31,704 bases of DNA. Origin: an uncultured Lactobacillus sp. (GTDB lineage Bacteria > Bacillota > Bacilli > Lactobacillales > Lactobacillaceae). Below are positions 1 through 7,548 of the stretch, piece after piece. The stretch covers positions 1-31,704 of the forward strand of contig NZ_CABUIW010000022.1 in NCBI RefSeq assembly GCF_902491705.1, written 5' to 3'. The first letter of the stretch is position 1, and every line of letters begins with the position of its first letter. A program made the translations under genes and the position numbers. The notes below the pieces were generated by a model that was given only the letters and a program-made list of their open reading frames with translations, was not told the DNA's origin and ran no database searches.

Positions 1-436
1 TAGGTAAATCAAACCAGTTTTCTTTTGCAATACCTCGTGGTTTATCAAGTCTAAGTTTACCATTAACAATCTTAGCTCGATCAGTTTTAAAACCTTGTCT
101 TGGAGCTTTCTTTGACTTAAATCTGGGCATTCCCCAATCAGGTTGAGCTTTATCAAAGAAGTTCTTCCAAGCATTAGCCAAATCTTTAACGGCTAATTGG
201 AGACAGCGAGCAGATAATTCGTATTGCCAATCCTCTTTATTAGCAACTAATTCATCACGAACTCTGCGTTCATTAGGGCTTAAATTATCTTGATCATTCA
301 AAGTATGAGCTTCATACATTGCTTGCCAAGTTTCTAAGCCTTTATTCCAGCAGTATCTGCGATAGTCACACAAAGCATCAAGATGCTTTTGCATGGTTTT
401 ATTTACTTTTAGCTTAACTACCTGTGTTTTAATCAT
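1..436 (-). CDS. tnpB: TnpB/OrfB-family transposon protein, N-terminal part (cut by window edge)
   Basis: The minus strand from 436 to the window edge translates without a stop into about 145 residues beginning MIKTQVVKLKVNKTMQKHLD and continuing with CDYRRYCWNKGLETWQ and later WGMPRFKSKKAPRQGFKTD. This is the typical N-terminal half of the TnpB/OrfB protein of IS200/IS605- or IS607-type elements; family members are RNA-guided nucleases. The RuvC-like catalytic half and zinc finger lie outside the window, so intactness cannot be judged. The ATG at 434-436 follows a perfect AGGAGG (about 8 bases upstream), which fixes the start. No tnpA lies upstream on either strand, so the element is either a tnpB-only IS or has tnpA elsewhere. 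Confidence 0.88.
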   Translation of the reverse strand, partial: MIKTQVVKLKVNKTMQKHLDALCDYRRYCWNKGLETWQAMYEAHTLNDQDNLSPNERRVRDELVANKEDWQYELSARCLQLAVKDLANAWKNFFDKAQPDWGMPRFKSKKAPRQGFKTDRAKIVNGKLRLDKPRGIAKENWFDLP

Positions 437-635
437 CTGTCCACCTCCTATGCAAACACAAGTTTAGCAAACAGACGTTTAAACACAAGCGAACAAAATA
501 TTAAATTTTCAATATAGAACTATTCTCCATGTTTATCTTTCTAAATAGTTCTAATTTCTACATTTTTCTATACTTATCTACATTTTGGCTAACAGTTAAC
601 TTCCTCCCTTTTCATTAACAAATATTGTATCAAAT
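437..635. other. Non-coding gap: probable IS end upstream of tnpB
   Basis: No gene is visible. The stretch contains two copies of AAACACAAG (454-462 and 481-489) and a 10-bp perfect inverted repeat TAGAACTATT/AATAGTTCTA (515-524 and 544-553, 19-base loop). Subterminal hairpins are usual at ends of IS200/IS605-group elements, so this hairpin may mark the left end; the exact boundary cannot be seen without an empty site. Confidence 0.4.
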
Positions 636-1394
636 TTAGCGTAAGTATGCTGTATAGAAAAAGTAGCCGGCTTGCACAAATGCCAAAGTCGCAATAAAAA
701 TTCTAACTGGCTTTTCAGGAACACGTCTTAAAATGGCAGGCCCAATATAGCCACCAATAAACATACCGATTGCTAACGGAATAGCTTGAAGCCAATAGAT
801 GCGTGAAGTAAACATGAAAATTATCAAGGCAACTAAGTTAGCGAAACCACAGACTACGTTTTTAATTGCGCTGATTACAACAAATTTTTCATTGGTAATA
901 TAGGTTAAAAGAACCAATACAATAACCCCGCCGGCTGCACCAAAGTATCCAGTATATATCCCCATAATTAAAAGTGCAGCTAGGTAGATTATTCTAAGCC
1001 ATGTTGGCTGCTTTTGCGTATTTAACACTTTATGTTTGCCAGATACTAGAATCATAACTCCAGAAAAAGCGATAAAGATTGGCACTACTTTTTCAAAAAC
1101 GCTAGATGGAAATGAAAGAAGCAACATGCATCCCACAATAGAACCAAGAACAGTAAAGATGGTATAAAACCACGTTTCTTTCCAGTGTCCCTTCAATTCC
1201 TTAGTTGATGAAACGGTTGATCCAATACTTGTCCAAATTAATGCCGCATCATTAGTTACGTTGGCATAAACAGGAGGAATTCCTACTGCTAGCAGTACTG
1301 GATATGAAGCAAGCGAAGCCATCGATGCGATTGATGATAATAATCCACCAGCAACCCCACCTAATAATAAGAAAATAATTGTCCAGATTGTCAT
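636..1394 (-). CDS. TauE/SafE-family sulfite/anion exporter-like permease
   Basis: A 252-residue, very hydrophobic protein. It has a glycine-rich first membrane segment (LLGGVAGGLLSSIASMASLA), then paired membrane segments separated by short charged loops, and a second glycine-rich repeat near residue 150 (GYFGAAGGVIVLVLL). Two related halves with GGxxGG-type motifs and about 250 residues are typical of the TauE/SafE (DUF81) family of membrane exporters linked to sulfite, sulfoacetate or other anions. The substrate cannot be read from sequence. The ATG at 1394 has an AAGGAAC ribosome binding site. It is divergent from the HAD-like gene at 1468, with overlapping promoters between them. Confidence 0.8.
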   Translation of the reverse strand: MTIWTIIFLLLGGVAGGLLSSIASMASLASYPVLLAVGIPPVYANVTNDAALIWTSIGSTVSSTKELKGHWKETWFYTIFTVLGSIVGCMLLLSFPSSVFEKVVPIFIAFSGVMILVSGKHKVLNTQKQPTWLRIIYLAALLIMGIYTGYFGAAGGVIVLVLLTYITNEKFVVISAIKNVVCGFANLVALIIFMFTSRIYWLQAIPLAIGMFIGGYIGPAILRRVPEKPVRIFIATLAFVQAGYFFYTAYLR

Positions 1395-1404
1395 TCTTAG
1401 TTCC

Positions 1405-1455
1405 TTTCTAAAAATTGTCTAGTCCATTATAATTCTTATAGAGATTAACGCAAAA
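1405..1455. promoter_or_regulatory. Divergent overlapping promoter region
   Basis: The octamer ATTATAAT gives a perfect -10 box on each strand: TATAAT at 1428-1433 (plus, towards the HAD-like gene) and at 1426-1431 (minus, towards the permease). The minus box has a TTGCGT -35-like hexamer 16 bases upstream. The plus -35 is poor. The two boxes share bases, so the promoters could not be occupied at the same time. Confidence 0.4.
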
Positions 1456-1467
1456 AGAAGGTACTAT

Positions 1468-2124
1468 ATGTCAACATTTGATACATTGATATTCATCCCC
1501 GAAGGTAGTCTTTTAAATGAAAAACTAGCTGAAAAGACTGCCCTGCGCCAAACTTTAAAACATTTTGGCATCGATTGGGGACCAGCAGAACGACTAAAAT
1601 ACACCAGCTTGCAAAAACAATTTAAAACTTTATCAAACGATGAACAAATTGATCTATCTTTGAACACTTTTTTGGATAAAGATATTAGTGAAACTCGTCC
1701 AGTTTTTAATGACCTAATGAAAGAGCAAACTAGATTGGTCAAAGGTACACCTGACTTTCTAGATCAAATTAGTTCTCTACGCTTGATTTTACTTGCTAAA
1801 GAAACGAGAGCACAAATTGAGCCACGTCTTGCTCCATCAGAACTGCTTAGTTCATTCGACCACGTTTATTTTGCGGATGATTTTAAAGAAAAGTTACCTA
1901 ATAAAAACATCTTTTTCAAAATTCTTAAAGATCATCCCGAAATTGATCCCGACACTGTTTTAGTAATTGGAACTAACCTTGATGAAGAGATCCAAGGCGC
2001 AGAAAATGCCAATTTAAAGTCTTTGTGGCTTGCACCTAAAAAGGATAAGACTCCTATTTCACCACATCCTACTTTGCATTTAAGTAAATTAACAGACCTC
2101 TCATTTTATTTAGACATAAATTAA
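1468..2124 (+). CDS. HAD-fold protein, YjjG-like, lacking catalytic aspartates (probable pseudoenzyme)
   Basis: A 218-residue protein with the overall pattern of a YjjG/phosphoglycolate-phosphatase type HAD protein: a motif I strand (residues 5-16), a helical cap, a motif II strand (LILLAKET, 106-113), a motif III region (EKLPNKNIFFKIL) and a motif IV strand followed by DEEIQGAENANLKSLWLAP. The catalytic motif DxDGT is replaced by IPEGS (I10 and E12 in place of both aspartates), and the motif IV GD is GT (T169). Phosphatase activity by the usual mechanism is therefore unlikely. The start follows an AAGAAGG ribosome binding site. A structural or binding role is possible but unknown. Confidence 0.7.
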   Translation: MSTFDTLIFIPEGSLLNEKLAEKTALRQTLKHFGIDWGPAERLKYTSLQKQFKTLSNDEQIDLSLNTFLDKDISETRPVFNDLMKEQTRLVKGTPDFLDQISSLRLILLAKETRAQIEPRLAPSELLSSFDHVYFADDFKEKLPNKNIFFKILKDHPEIDPDTVLVIGTNLDEEIQGAENANLKSLWLAPKKDKTPISPHPTLHLSKLTDLSFYLDIN

Positions 2125-2161
2125 CTAGTATAATTAATGTAATAAAGAAAGGATGATTCTA

Positions 2162-2746
2162 ATGACAAAAGTTGCTGTAGTTTTTGCAGATGGCTGTGAA
2201 GAAGTTGAAGGTTTAAGCGTTGTTGATGTTTTGCGTCGCCTTAACGTTGAATGCGATATGGTTGGTTTAACTAGTACAAAGGTTGACGGTGATCACCATA
2301 TTGAAATTACTTGCGATAAAGTTGTTGACGATAGTTTGCTTGATTACGACTTGGTTGCATTCCCTGGTGGTATGACTGGTTCAGCTAACTTGCGTGATAA
2401 CGAAAAGTTGCGCGACTTAATGGTTAAGCGCCACGAAGAAGGCAAGTGGGATGCTGCAATGTGTGCTGCTCCTCGTGCTTTGGCTCGCTACGGTGTTTTA
2501 GATGATGCTGACTTCACTTGCTACCCTGGCATTGAAGAAGAATGCTTGAAAGATCAACCAAATGCTCACTTCTCAGAAAAGATCACTGTTACTGATAACA
2601 AGCATAAGATTGTAACTAGCCGTGGTCCTGCTACTGCTTGGGCATTTGCTTATGCAATCGCAGAAGCACTTGGTGTTGACACTAAGGCATTAAAGAAAGG
2701 CATGCTTTACGACTACTTAGCTGATAACATCAAAGACAGTTTGTAA
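2162..2746 (+). CDS. DJ-1/PfpI family protein (YajL/ThiJ-like)
   Basis: A 194-residue protein of the DJ-1/PfpI superfamily. The nucleophile-elbow cysteine is present (DAAMCAAPRAL, C101), and so is the acidic partner (GCEEVEGLSVVDVLRR, E16, matching DJ-1 E18). FPGGM near residue 70 is the family oxyanion-side loop. The third position has CYPGIEE, with tyrosine where human DJ-1 has histidine, as in YajL-type members. Members are linked to protein/nucleotide deglycation or chaperone and oxidative-stress roles; which applies here is not visible. The start at 2162 is preferred over 2153 because AGAAAGGA lies 8 bases before it, and the earlier ATG falls inside that binding site. Confidence 0.88.
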   Translation: MTKVAVVFADGCEEVEGLSVVDVLRRLNVECDMVGLTSTKVDGDHHIEITCDKVVDDSLLDYDLVAFPGGMTGSANLRDNEKLRDLMVKRHEEGKWDAAMCAAPRALARYGVLDDADFTCYPGIEEECLKDQPNAHFSEKITVTDNKHKIVTSRGPATAWAFAYAIAEALGVDTKALKKGMLYDYLADNIKDSL

Positions 2747-2767
2747 AATTAATTGCATTTGAAAAGA

Positions 2768-2794
2768 CATCCCTGGTTGAGGGATGCCTTTTTT
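2768..2794 (+). terminator. Rho-independent terminator after the DJ-1 gene
   Basis: CATCCCT and AGGGATG form a 7-bp perfect stem with a GGTTG loop, followed by CC and six T. A weak T run on the other strand (TCTTTTC) suggests it may also end the converging minus-strand cluster whose last gene stops at 2801. Confidence 0.85.
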
Positions 2795-2800
2795 GCTTGA

Positions 2801-3220
2801 TTATTTTTCTAAAGCTGCAATGGCAATTGTCTCGATTTCTGCAGACATTGTTGGATTCATTCGTTGTTCAGGATCCAAATTAATGCTGTCATAGAGCGCC
2901 TTATACACAATATTTGCTCGAATTAGATCAACATTTTTAACAAGCTCGCGAGTAGTCTCAGCTTGTTTGTGATAATGCTTAATCAATTCTTCTGCGCCGG
3001 CTTTACCAGCTAATTTAAACTTAACGCCATCCATTTCGGAATCATTTTTAAAATTATCTAAATCAGCCGCTAATTCAGCATCTGTTTCTTTGGCAGAAAA
3101 ATCAGCGAAAATTGCATTAGCCATATCTTTTACTTCACGTGGATCTGTCGCATCCATGTTTTCATACTTGCCAATTTCTTGTTTTAATTTTTGATAGACT
3201 TCTGCCTTACTTTGAATCAT
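2801..3220 (-). CDS. Hypothetical helical protein (139 aa)
   Basis: No family recognised. The 139-residue product is soluble, charged and predicted to be almost all helical, with no signal peptide or membrane segment. The ATG at 3220 is chosen over a TTG at 3232 because TTGGAG at 3227-3232 is itself the ribosome binding site. Its start overlaps the end of the upstream membrane-protein gene by 14 bases, so the two are probably translationally coupled. It is the last gene of the minus-strand cluster that begins at 6705. Confidence 0.65.
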   Translation of the reverse strand: MIQSKAEVYQKLKQEIGKYENMDATDPREVKDMANAIFADFSAKETDAELAADLDNFKNDSEMDGVKFKLAGKAGAEELIKHYHKQAETTRELVKNVDLIRANIVYKALYDSINLDPEQRMNPTMSAEIETIAIAALEK

Positions 3221-3494
3221 TTTTAACTCCAATACTTTTGTGATTAAACAAATAAATTATACCTAAGTAGATTATACAAAAAATCAATAAACTAACTATC
3301 CACATCGGAAAGATACTTGTCATTGTGAGTGCAAAACCGCTTTTGGCGTTCAGCGTTAGCTTTACGCCAAACAATGTAGAAATGAGTGGTACTTGTTTTT
3401 GTGTCCATAGAGCAAAGAGAAAATATGCTACTAAACAAATTATCCAAATACAGATTGGCTTGATTAGTGATTTCAAAAAAGACTTAACCTTCAT
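3207..3494 (-). CDS. Small membrane protein, two transmembrane helices (95 aa)
   Basis: The 95-residue product has a basic N-terminus (MKVKSFLKSLIKP), a first hydrophobic segment at about residues 13-29, a polar middle, a second segment at about 60-83 and a basic tail. No family recognised. The start has an AAAGGA site 8 bases upstream. It follows the CPBP gene by 24 bases and overlaps the next gene, so it is part of the same operon. Small membrane proteins beside CPBP proteases are often immunity-type accessories, but nothing here proves that. Confidence 0.6.
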   Translation of the reverse strand: MKVKSFLKSLIKPICIWIICLVAYFLFALWTQKQVPLISTLFGVKLTLNAKSGFALTMTSIFPMWIVSLLIFCIIYLGIIYLFNHKSIGVKNDSK

Positions 3495-3518
3495 TGCTAT
3501 CGTCCTTTCACTTAAATA

Positions 3519-4199
3519 TTACAAATACGCAAAAACCGTAATCAAAAAATTTAATATGCTGTGACTCAAAATCGGCATTTTTATATCATCGGTCTTCTGA
3601 TATACGTACCCAAATATTATTCCATCAAGTACTTTATCCAAGAAAAAGATGTCTAAGTCGGCATTATGAAAGATAGCAAAAATTATTGCTGTCAATAAAA
3701 TTGAAATCCATGGGTTCAGTCTTTTAAATATGCCTTTTTGTATGCCACCTTGAAAACACAGTTCTTCCACAATTGGACCTACGACAACGACACCAAGAAT
3801 TAACAAAATTGCTAATTTACTTCTTAAAGTTGCCGTCATTATATCAAAGCCATTGGATTTAACTATCCTGCTAATTATGTAGGCGAAGATGAATGAGATA
3901 ATCCCTCCGGCGATAGCAAGGAGCATGCCTTTCATATTTACCTTTTTATTAAAAGCAATTTTATTTCCAGCTAATTTGCAAAAATACCACTCTACGATAA
4001 ATGCAATGATTGCAAACAGAATAAATAGCAAAATATTGCGAGATAAATTTACGCTACGCATTGCTTCATTAAATTCGGCTTGGCTATTCACTGAAAAAAC
4101 TGGCGTTTCTTCCAGTGTAGGCAATTGGCATATTGCCATACTGAAAAGAGCACAGATGACAAGGCCCAGATATTTAAATACAGTTTTGACGATTTTCAT
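3519..4199 (-). CDS. CPBP-family intramembrane metalloprotease homologue, copy 1
   Basis: A 226-residue integral membrane protein with the CPBP (CAAX protease and bacteriocin-processing, Abi) core: EE at 145-146, FAIFHN with H178, and HSILN with H213 and N217. The first motif is normally EExxxR, but here it reads EELCFQ with Q150 in place of arginine. Family members cleave prenylated or leader-containing peptides in the membrane, or give self-immunity to bacteriocins in lactic acid bacteria. It is clearly paralogous to the product at 5390-6073, sharing PTLEE, SVNxQAEFNE, WYFCKLAGNKI and YQKTDDIKMPI. Whether the R-to-Q change leaves activity is unknown. Confidence 0.83.
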   Translation of the reverse strand: MKIVKTVFKYLGLVICALFSMAICQLPTLEETPVFSVNSQAEFNEAMRSVNLSRNILLFILFAIIAFIVEWYFCKLAGNKIAFNKKVNMKGMLLAIAGGIISFIFAYIISRIVKSNGFDIMTATLRSKLAILLILGVVVVGPIVEELCFQGGIQKGIFKRLNPWISILLTAIIFAIFHNADLDIFFLDKVLDGIIFGYVYQKTDDIKMPILSHSILNFLITVFAYL

Positions 4200-4225
4200 G
4201 GTACTTACTCTTGTCTTATTTAACT

Positions 4226-4441
4226 TTATTCTTTTTTAGCTGCAGTTTTTCTTAATTTAAACCATTTATATTGCATGAAAAGTACATCAATTACACCTGA
4301 AATGAATCCAAATAGCAATACTCTTCGTACCCATTGCCATGGAATTTCGTTACGAAAGATTATTCCAAGTAAAAAAATAAAGCAGACAATATAACCAGCA
4401 GATAAGTTTGTCTTCAACTTTTTGTATTTTTCACCACTCAT
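4226..4441 (-). CDS. Small membrane protein, two transmembrane helices (71 aa)
   Basis: The product has a short basic N-terminus (MSGEKYKKLKTN), hydrophobic segments at about residues 16-29 and 41-57, and a basic tail ending KLRKTAAKKE. No family recognised. The ATG at 4441 is preferred over the TTG at 4453 because TTGGAG at 4448-4453 is the ribosome binding site. It lies 12 bases after the acetyltransferase gene and 26 bases before the CPBP copy 1 start, so it belongs to one transcript with both. Confidence 0.6.
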   Translation of the reverse strand: MSGEKYKKLKTNLSAGYIVCFIFLLGIIFRNEIPWQWVRRVLLFGFISGVIDVLFMQYKWFKLRKTAAKKE

Positions 4442-4453
4442 ATTTTTCTCCAA

Positions 4454-5263
4454 TTATAAATTTCTATCCTTTTCAATAAACCACTGACGAGCAAAATCAA
4501 TCAGCGGACGAATATTAATTACTTTAATAATGCCATGTCCTAATTTAACTTGCGACCATTCATTAGGATATTTCTCTTCAAAAGCTGCACCTAAATCATT
4601 GAAGTCATCATAGCTATCAAGATCTACATTTTTATAAATAGTCCAAATAGTTTTACCATTTTCATCTCGACCAGTAGCTGCATCATAGTCATTAATCTTT
4701 CGATTGATTGTCGATTCTGCTAAATGCAGTACGGTACAAGTTTCATAATCTGTTCCTAAAAAGATAGTCTTACCATTATTTTGATACAAATAATCTAGCG
4801 GACTTTTTGCTCCATATGGCAAATCCATCGGCTGAGTAGCAGCTAGTTCTTTAGCTTTTTTGCCCCAAATTGCTAATGGAAGATATGGATGATTGCTACG
4901 ATATACACCTGGACACGTTCTAAAATATTCCGGCGTTTTACCAATTCCTACAGTTACTGAAGTTTGAGGATTATATGGCGGCATATTATCTCTAACTTTT
5001 TGAATTAAATCTTTTCTAACCGGTGGATACATCCAAATAGCCGGATCGCAATTTTCTGATACTTGCGACGGCATAATTAAAGTTCCTTCACTCAGCACTT
5101 CTTCAAGTGCATCAACAATAGTTTCTGAAGCTCCTGGCACATAATAGAACTTGCTCAAAGCAGTATGAACGATGCATTTGTCGTTGGACTTGATGCCTAA
5201 AGTATATAAAGCATCCTTGAAATCATTCTTAGTAGTTACATTTTCAATTAAATTTTCAGACAT
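4454..5263 (-). CDS. AAC(3)-family N-acetyltransferase (aminoglycoside 3-N-acetyltransferase-like)
   Basis: The 269-residue product matches the AAC(3)/YokD family along its length: VHTALSKFYYVPGASETIVDAL near the N-terminus (H33), GTLIMPSQ at 60-67, RSNHPYLPLAIWG, and GTDYETCTVLHLAE, where the family normally has GxxxxxxTxLHLAE. These proteins move an acetyl group from acetyl-CoA to an amino group. Some modify aminoglycosides, but many chromosomal YokD-like members have no known substrate. It sits in the middle of an operon with two CPBP paralogues and small membrane proteins, so a peptide or cell-surface amine is an alternative substrate. Resistance should not be assumed. Confidence 0.85.
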   Translation of the reverse strand: MSENLIENVTTKNDFKDALYTLGIKSNDKCIVHTALSKFYYVPGASETIVDALEEVLSEGTLIMPSQVSENCDPAIWMYPPVRKDLIQKVRDNMPPYNPQTSVTVGIGKTPEYFRTCPGVYRSNHPYLPLAIWGKKAKELAATQPMDLPYGAKSPLDYLYQNNGKTIFLGTDYETCTVLHLAESTINRKINDYDAATGRDENGKTIWTIYKNVDLDSYDDFNDLGAAFEEKYPNEWSQVKLGHGIIKVINIRPLIDFARQWFIEKDRNL

Positions 5264-5292
5264 TATCTTTTTCCTTTTCTATTTAACAAGAA

Positions 5293-5367
5293 TTATTGAC
5301 TCGGTCTGAAAAATACTACTCTCGTTTTAATTTCCATATTGTTGATTTTGTTTTTCTTGTTACTCAT
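5293..5367 (-). CDS. Possible 24-residue peptide
   Basis: A short open frame encodes MSNKKNKINNMEIKTRVVFF followed by RPSQ. The ATG at 5365-5367 has AAAGG six bases upstream, and the frame fits exactly between the CPBP copy 2 stop and the acetyltransferase start, on the same strand. It is basic, with no cysteine and no clear leader. It could be a small peptide made with the cluster or a chance frame; length alone cannot decide. Confidence 0.3.
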   Translation of the reverse strand: MSNKKNKINNMEIKTRVVFFRPSQ

Positions 5368-5389
5368 TGTTTGCCTTTCATTACAAAAC

Positions 5390-6073
5390 TTAAAGATACG
5401 CTAAAAGCGTGATCATCAAATTCATTATACTATGACACACGATCGGCATTTTTATGTCATCAGTTTTCTGATATATGTATCCCAATATTATTCCAGCTAT
5501 CACTTTTTCTAAGAAGAAAATATTCACATCAGAATTATGACAAATAGCAAAAATTATCGATGTCAAAATAATGGCAACCCATGGATTCAGCTTCTTAAAT
5601 AAGCCCTTTTGAATAGCACCTTGGAAATATAATTCTTCTAAAATTGGACCAACAATATTTACCCCAAGAAGTAATATGATTGCCAATCTGCTTCTTAAAG
5701 TTGCAGCCATTATGTCAAATTGAGAAGAATGAGCCATTAAATTAATCACCCAAGCGATAAAAAATGAAACTATTCCTCCACTTATAGCAAGGACTAAATT
5801 TTTTAAAGTCACTTTTTTATTAAATATTATTTTGTTCCCTGCTAATTTGCAAAAATACCACTCCCAAGTGAATGCAATAATTGCAAAAAGCACAAATAAT
5901 AAAGCATTATGAGACAAATTTACATCGCGCATTACTTCATTAAATTCTGCTTGATTGTTCACTGAATAAGCTGGTATTTCCTCTAACGTAGGTAATTGAA
6001 ACATTACAAAGCCAAGAAAAGCACATACAATAAGCCCCAGCCATTTAAATGTGCATTTGATAATATTTTTCAT
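5390..6073 (-). CDS. CPBP-family intramembrane metalloprotease homologue, copy 2
   Basis: A 227-residue paralogue of the product at 3519-4199, aligned end to end apart from one residue near the N-terminus. Core residues are E146-E147, H179 (FAICHN), H214 and N218 (HSIMN). As in copy 1, the arginine of EExxxR is glutamine (EELYFQ, Q151). The start at 6073 is chosen because the protein then begins MKNIIKCTFKWLGL, matching MKIVKTVFKYLGL of copy 1; the frame stays open to 6130 but the extension is not conserved. The ribosome binding site is weak (GAGTGG). It lies 35 bases after the histidine phosphatase gene. Confidence 0.83.
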   Translation of the reverse strand: MKNIIKCTFKWLGLIVCAFLGFVMFQLPTLEEIPAYSVNNQAEFNEVMRDVNLSHNALLFVLFAIIAFTWEWYFCKLAGNKIIFNKKVTLKNLVLAISGGIVSFFIAWVINLMAHSSQFDIMAATLRSRLAIILLLGVNIVGPILEELYFQGAIQKGLFKKLNPWVAIILTSIIFAICHNSDVNIFFLEKVIAGIILGYIYQKTDDIKMPIVCHSIMNLMITLLAYL

Positions 6074-6108
6074 CACAGCCACTCTTCTACAAAAAGTAAA
6101 GCTATTAC

Positions 6109-6705
6109 CTAATTCAATGAAGATGGACAATAATTAGAATAATTTATAAACTTTTGTCCATCTTTAATTGACCAATCATGAATTCCCGCATCTCCAGTAA
6201 TAAATTTCACATTTGATCCTACAGGTAATTCTAAAAATGCTTGATACAAGCGCATAATCATTCCGCCGTGACTAACAATCACTATTGTTGAGTTAGATGC
6301 ATTTTCACTAATAATCCTTGAAAGGACAAATTCGGCTCTCATTCTAAATTCAAGTTCACTTTCTTGGTGATAATGTGATTCATGCAAAGCTGTGGGAACA
6401 TTGGGATATTTTTCATATGCTTCTTGAAATGGTAATCCTGCTCTCAAACCATTATCAAACTCCTGCAGCTTATCTTCTGGAATAACTTTTAAATTTACTT
6501 TCTTTGCTATATGATTAGCAGTTTGCATTGCACGTTTTAGAGTACTTGAATATATTTTATCTACTCTATAATTTTCAAAAATATATTCAGCTGTTTTTTC
6601 TGCTTGTTGATGGCCTTTTTCGGTTAATGCAAAATTTGCCCTACCTTCACAAACTTTTAAAATATCCGCTTCACTTTGGCCATGTCTGATTACTAGTAGT
6701 CTCAT
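6109..6705 (-). CDS. Histidine phosphatase superfamily protein (phosphoglycerate mutase-like)
   Basis: The 198-residue product starts MRLLVIRHGQSE with the catalytic RHG motif (H8). It has the second-arginine region SSTLKRAMQTA (R58), an acidic residue at E82 (QEFDNG) and the second histidine in VSHGG (H146). This set defines an active histidine phosphatase of the cofactor-dependent phosphoglycerate mutase/PhoE/CobC branch. The substrate is not evident. The start has a strong AGGAGGGG site. It is the first gene of the cluster running down to 2801; no convincing promoter hexamer pair was found in the 75 bases upstream. Confidence 0.88.
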   Translation of the reverse strand: MRLLVIRHGQSEADILKVCEGRANFALTEKGHQQAEKTAEYIFENYRVDKIYSSTLKRAMQTANHIAKKVNLKVIPEDKLQEFDNGLRAGLPFQEAYEKYPNVPTALHESHYHQESELEFRMRAEFVLSRIISENASNSTIVIVSHGGMIMRLYQAFLELPVGSNVKFITGDAGIHDWSIKDGQKFINYSNYCPSSLN

Positions 6706-6780
6706 TTTCCCCTCCTAGATTATTCTTTTTATTTTCTAGTTAATCATATTTTCGATTTAAAAAATACTATTTATAGCACA

Positions 6781-6814
6781 AAAAAAGCATCCCCGATTGG
6801 AGATGCCCTTTTAT
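6781..6814 (-). terminator. Rho-independent terminator, copy A
   Basis: GCATCCCC and GGAGATGC flank an ATT-type loop. On the minus strand the hairpin is followed by seven T, so it ends the gene at 6835-7482. Twenty-six bases are identical to the terminator at 7549-7580. Confidence 0.8.
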
Positions 6815-6834
6815 ATATTCAAATAAGATCCTTT

Positions 6835-7482
6835 TTACAAAGTTGCCCACTTCTTATGGAAATGATTAAACAAGTTCTTCTTTTCACTCAAGAGCAAAAG
6901 TATTTCTTGTTTATCAAAAACGTCTACACCATTGCCATTTAACAAATTAATAATATTTAGTAGATTATCATATTTTATCTCTCTTAAATCAAGATCGATT
7001 ACTTCATTATTTTTCAAATTTAATACAAGAGATAAACGATCAGGATTGAAATCAAAAGGACTTATTCTTACATTCTTTTTATAAATAAGTTGAGCTTGCT
7101 CTATCTCATTGAAAGAGATTTTTCTTGGCTCCATTTTAGTCAAATTGATTAATTGACTAAATTTCTTTAAATCATTGTTACTGTAAGAAAAAATTTTTAT
7201 TTCTTTATCATTTATCAACCAATATGAATTAAAGCAAACAGGCAAAGTAACAATAAGTCCAAGTACTAAAACAATAGCCAAAACCCACCAAGGCTGGTAA
7301 CCAAAACCAGTAAAAAGCAAAGCTACTAATACAACAATTACTATACTTAGAAATATTGATAAAACACTTGGCTTTTTACCAATCATTTCCATATCATTTA
7401 ATGACGAATCAGATGCAACCTTTGCAGGATATAATTGATGATTTTTAATTAAATCCTGTCTATTTAATTCTACGTTTTTCAT
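6835..7482 (-). CDS. Membrane protein with two N-terminal helices and a cytoplasmic domain (215 aa)
   Basis: The product has a polar N-terminus of about 35 residues, two adjacent membrane helices (around 38-60 and 65-85), then a soluble beta-rich domain containing YWLINDKEIKIFSY and SLVLNLKNNEVIDLDLREI. This layout resembles bacterial PH-like (YdbT/YcxB-type) membrane proteins, but the match is only by shape. The start at 7482 is chosen because GAGGCG lies 9 bases upstream. The open frame continues to 7599, but that extension only translates the terminator at 7549-7580, so it is not coding. Confidence 0.68.
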   Translation of the reverse strand: MKNVELNRQDLIKNHQLYPAKVASDSSLNDMEMIGKKPSVLSIFLSIVIVVLVALLFTGFGYQPWWVLAIVLVLGLIVTLPVCFNSYWLINDKEIKIFSYSNNDLKKFSQLINLTKMEPRKISFNEIEQAQLIYKKNVRISPFDFNPDRLSLVLNLKNNEVIDLDLREIKYDNLLNIINLLNGNGVDVFDKQEILLLLSEKKNLFNHFHKKWATL

Positions 7483-7548
7483 TTTATTTCGCCTCGCAAT
7501 GCAATTAATGAAATCGTTTTCTTTGCGTATATTATACCCCCCAACACA

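Noticed and set aside
1464..1742. Minus-strand frame opposite the HAD-like gene
   Set aside because: Low-complexity product with no family match, fully inside a better-supported gene.
3325..3564. Plus-strand frames opposite the small membrane protein and CPBP genes (3325-3564 and 3889-4239)
   Set aside because: They lie antisense to a coherent operon and show no conserved features.
4454..5263. Acquired aminoglycoside-resistance gene
   Set aside because: The gene is embedded in a chromosomal operon with similar base composition, and many AAC(3)/YokD proteins do not act on antibiotics.
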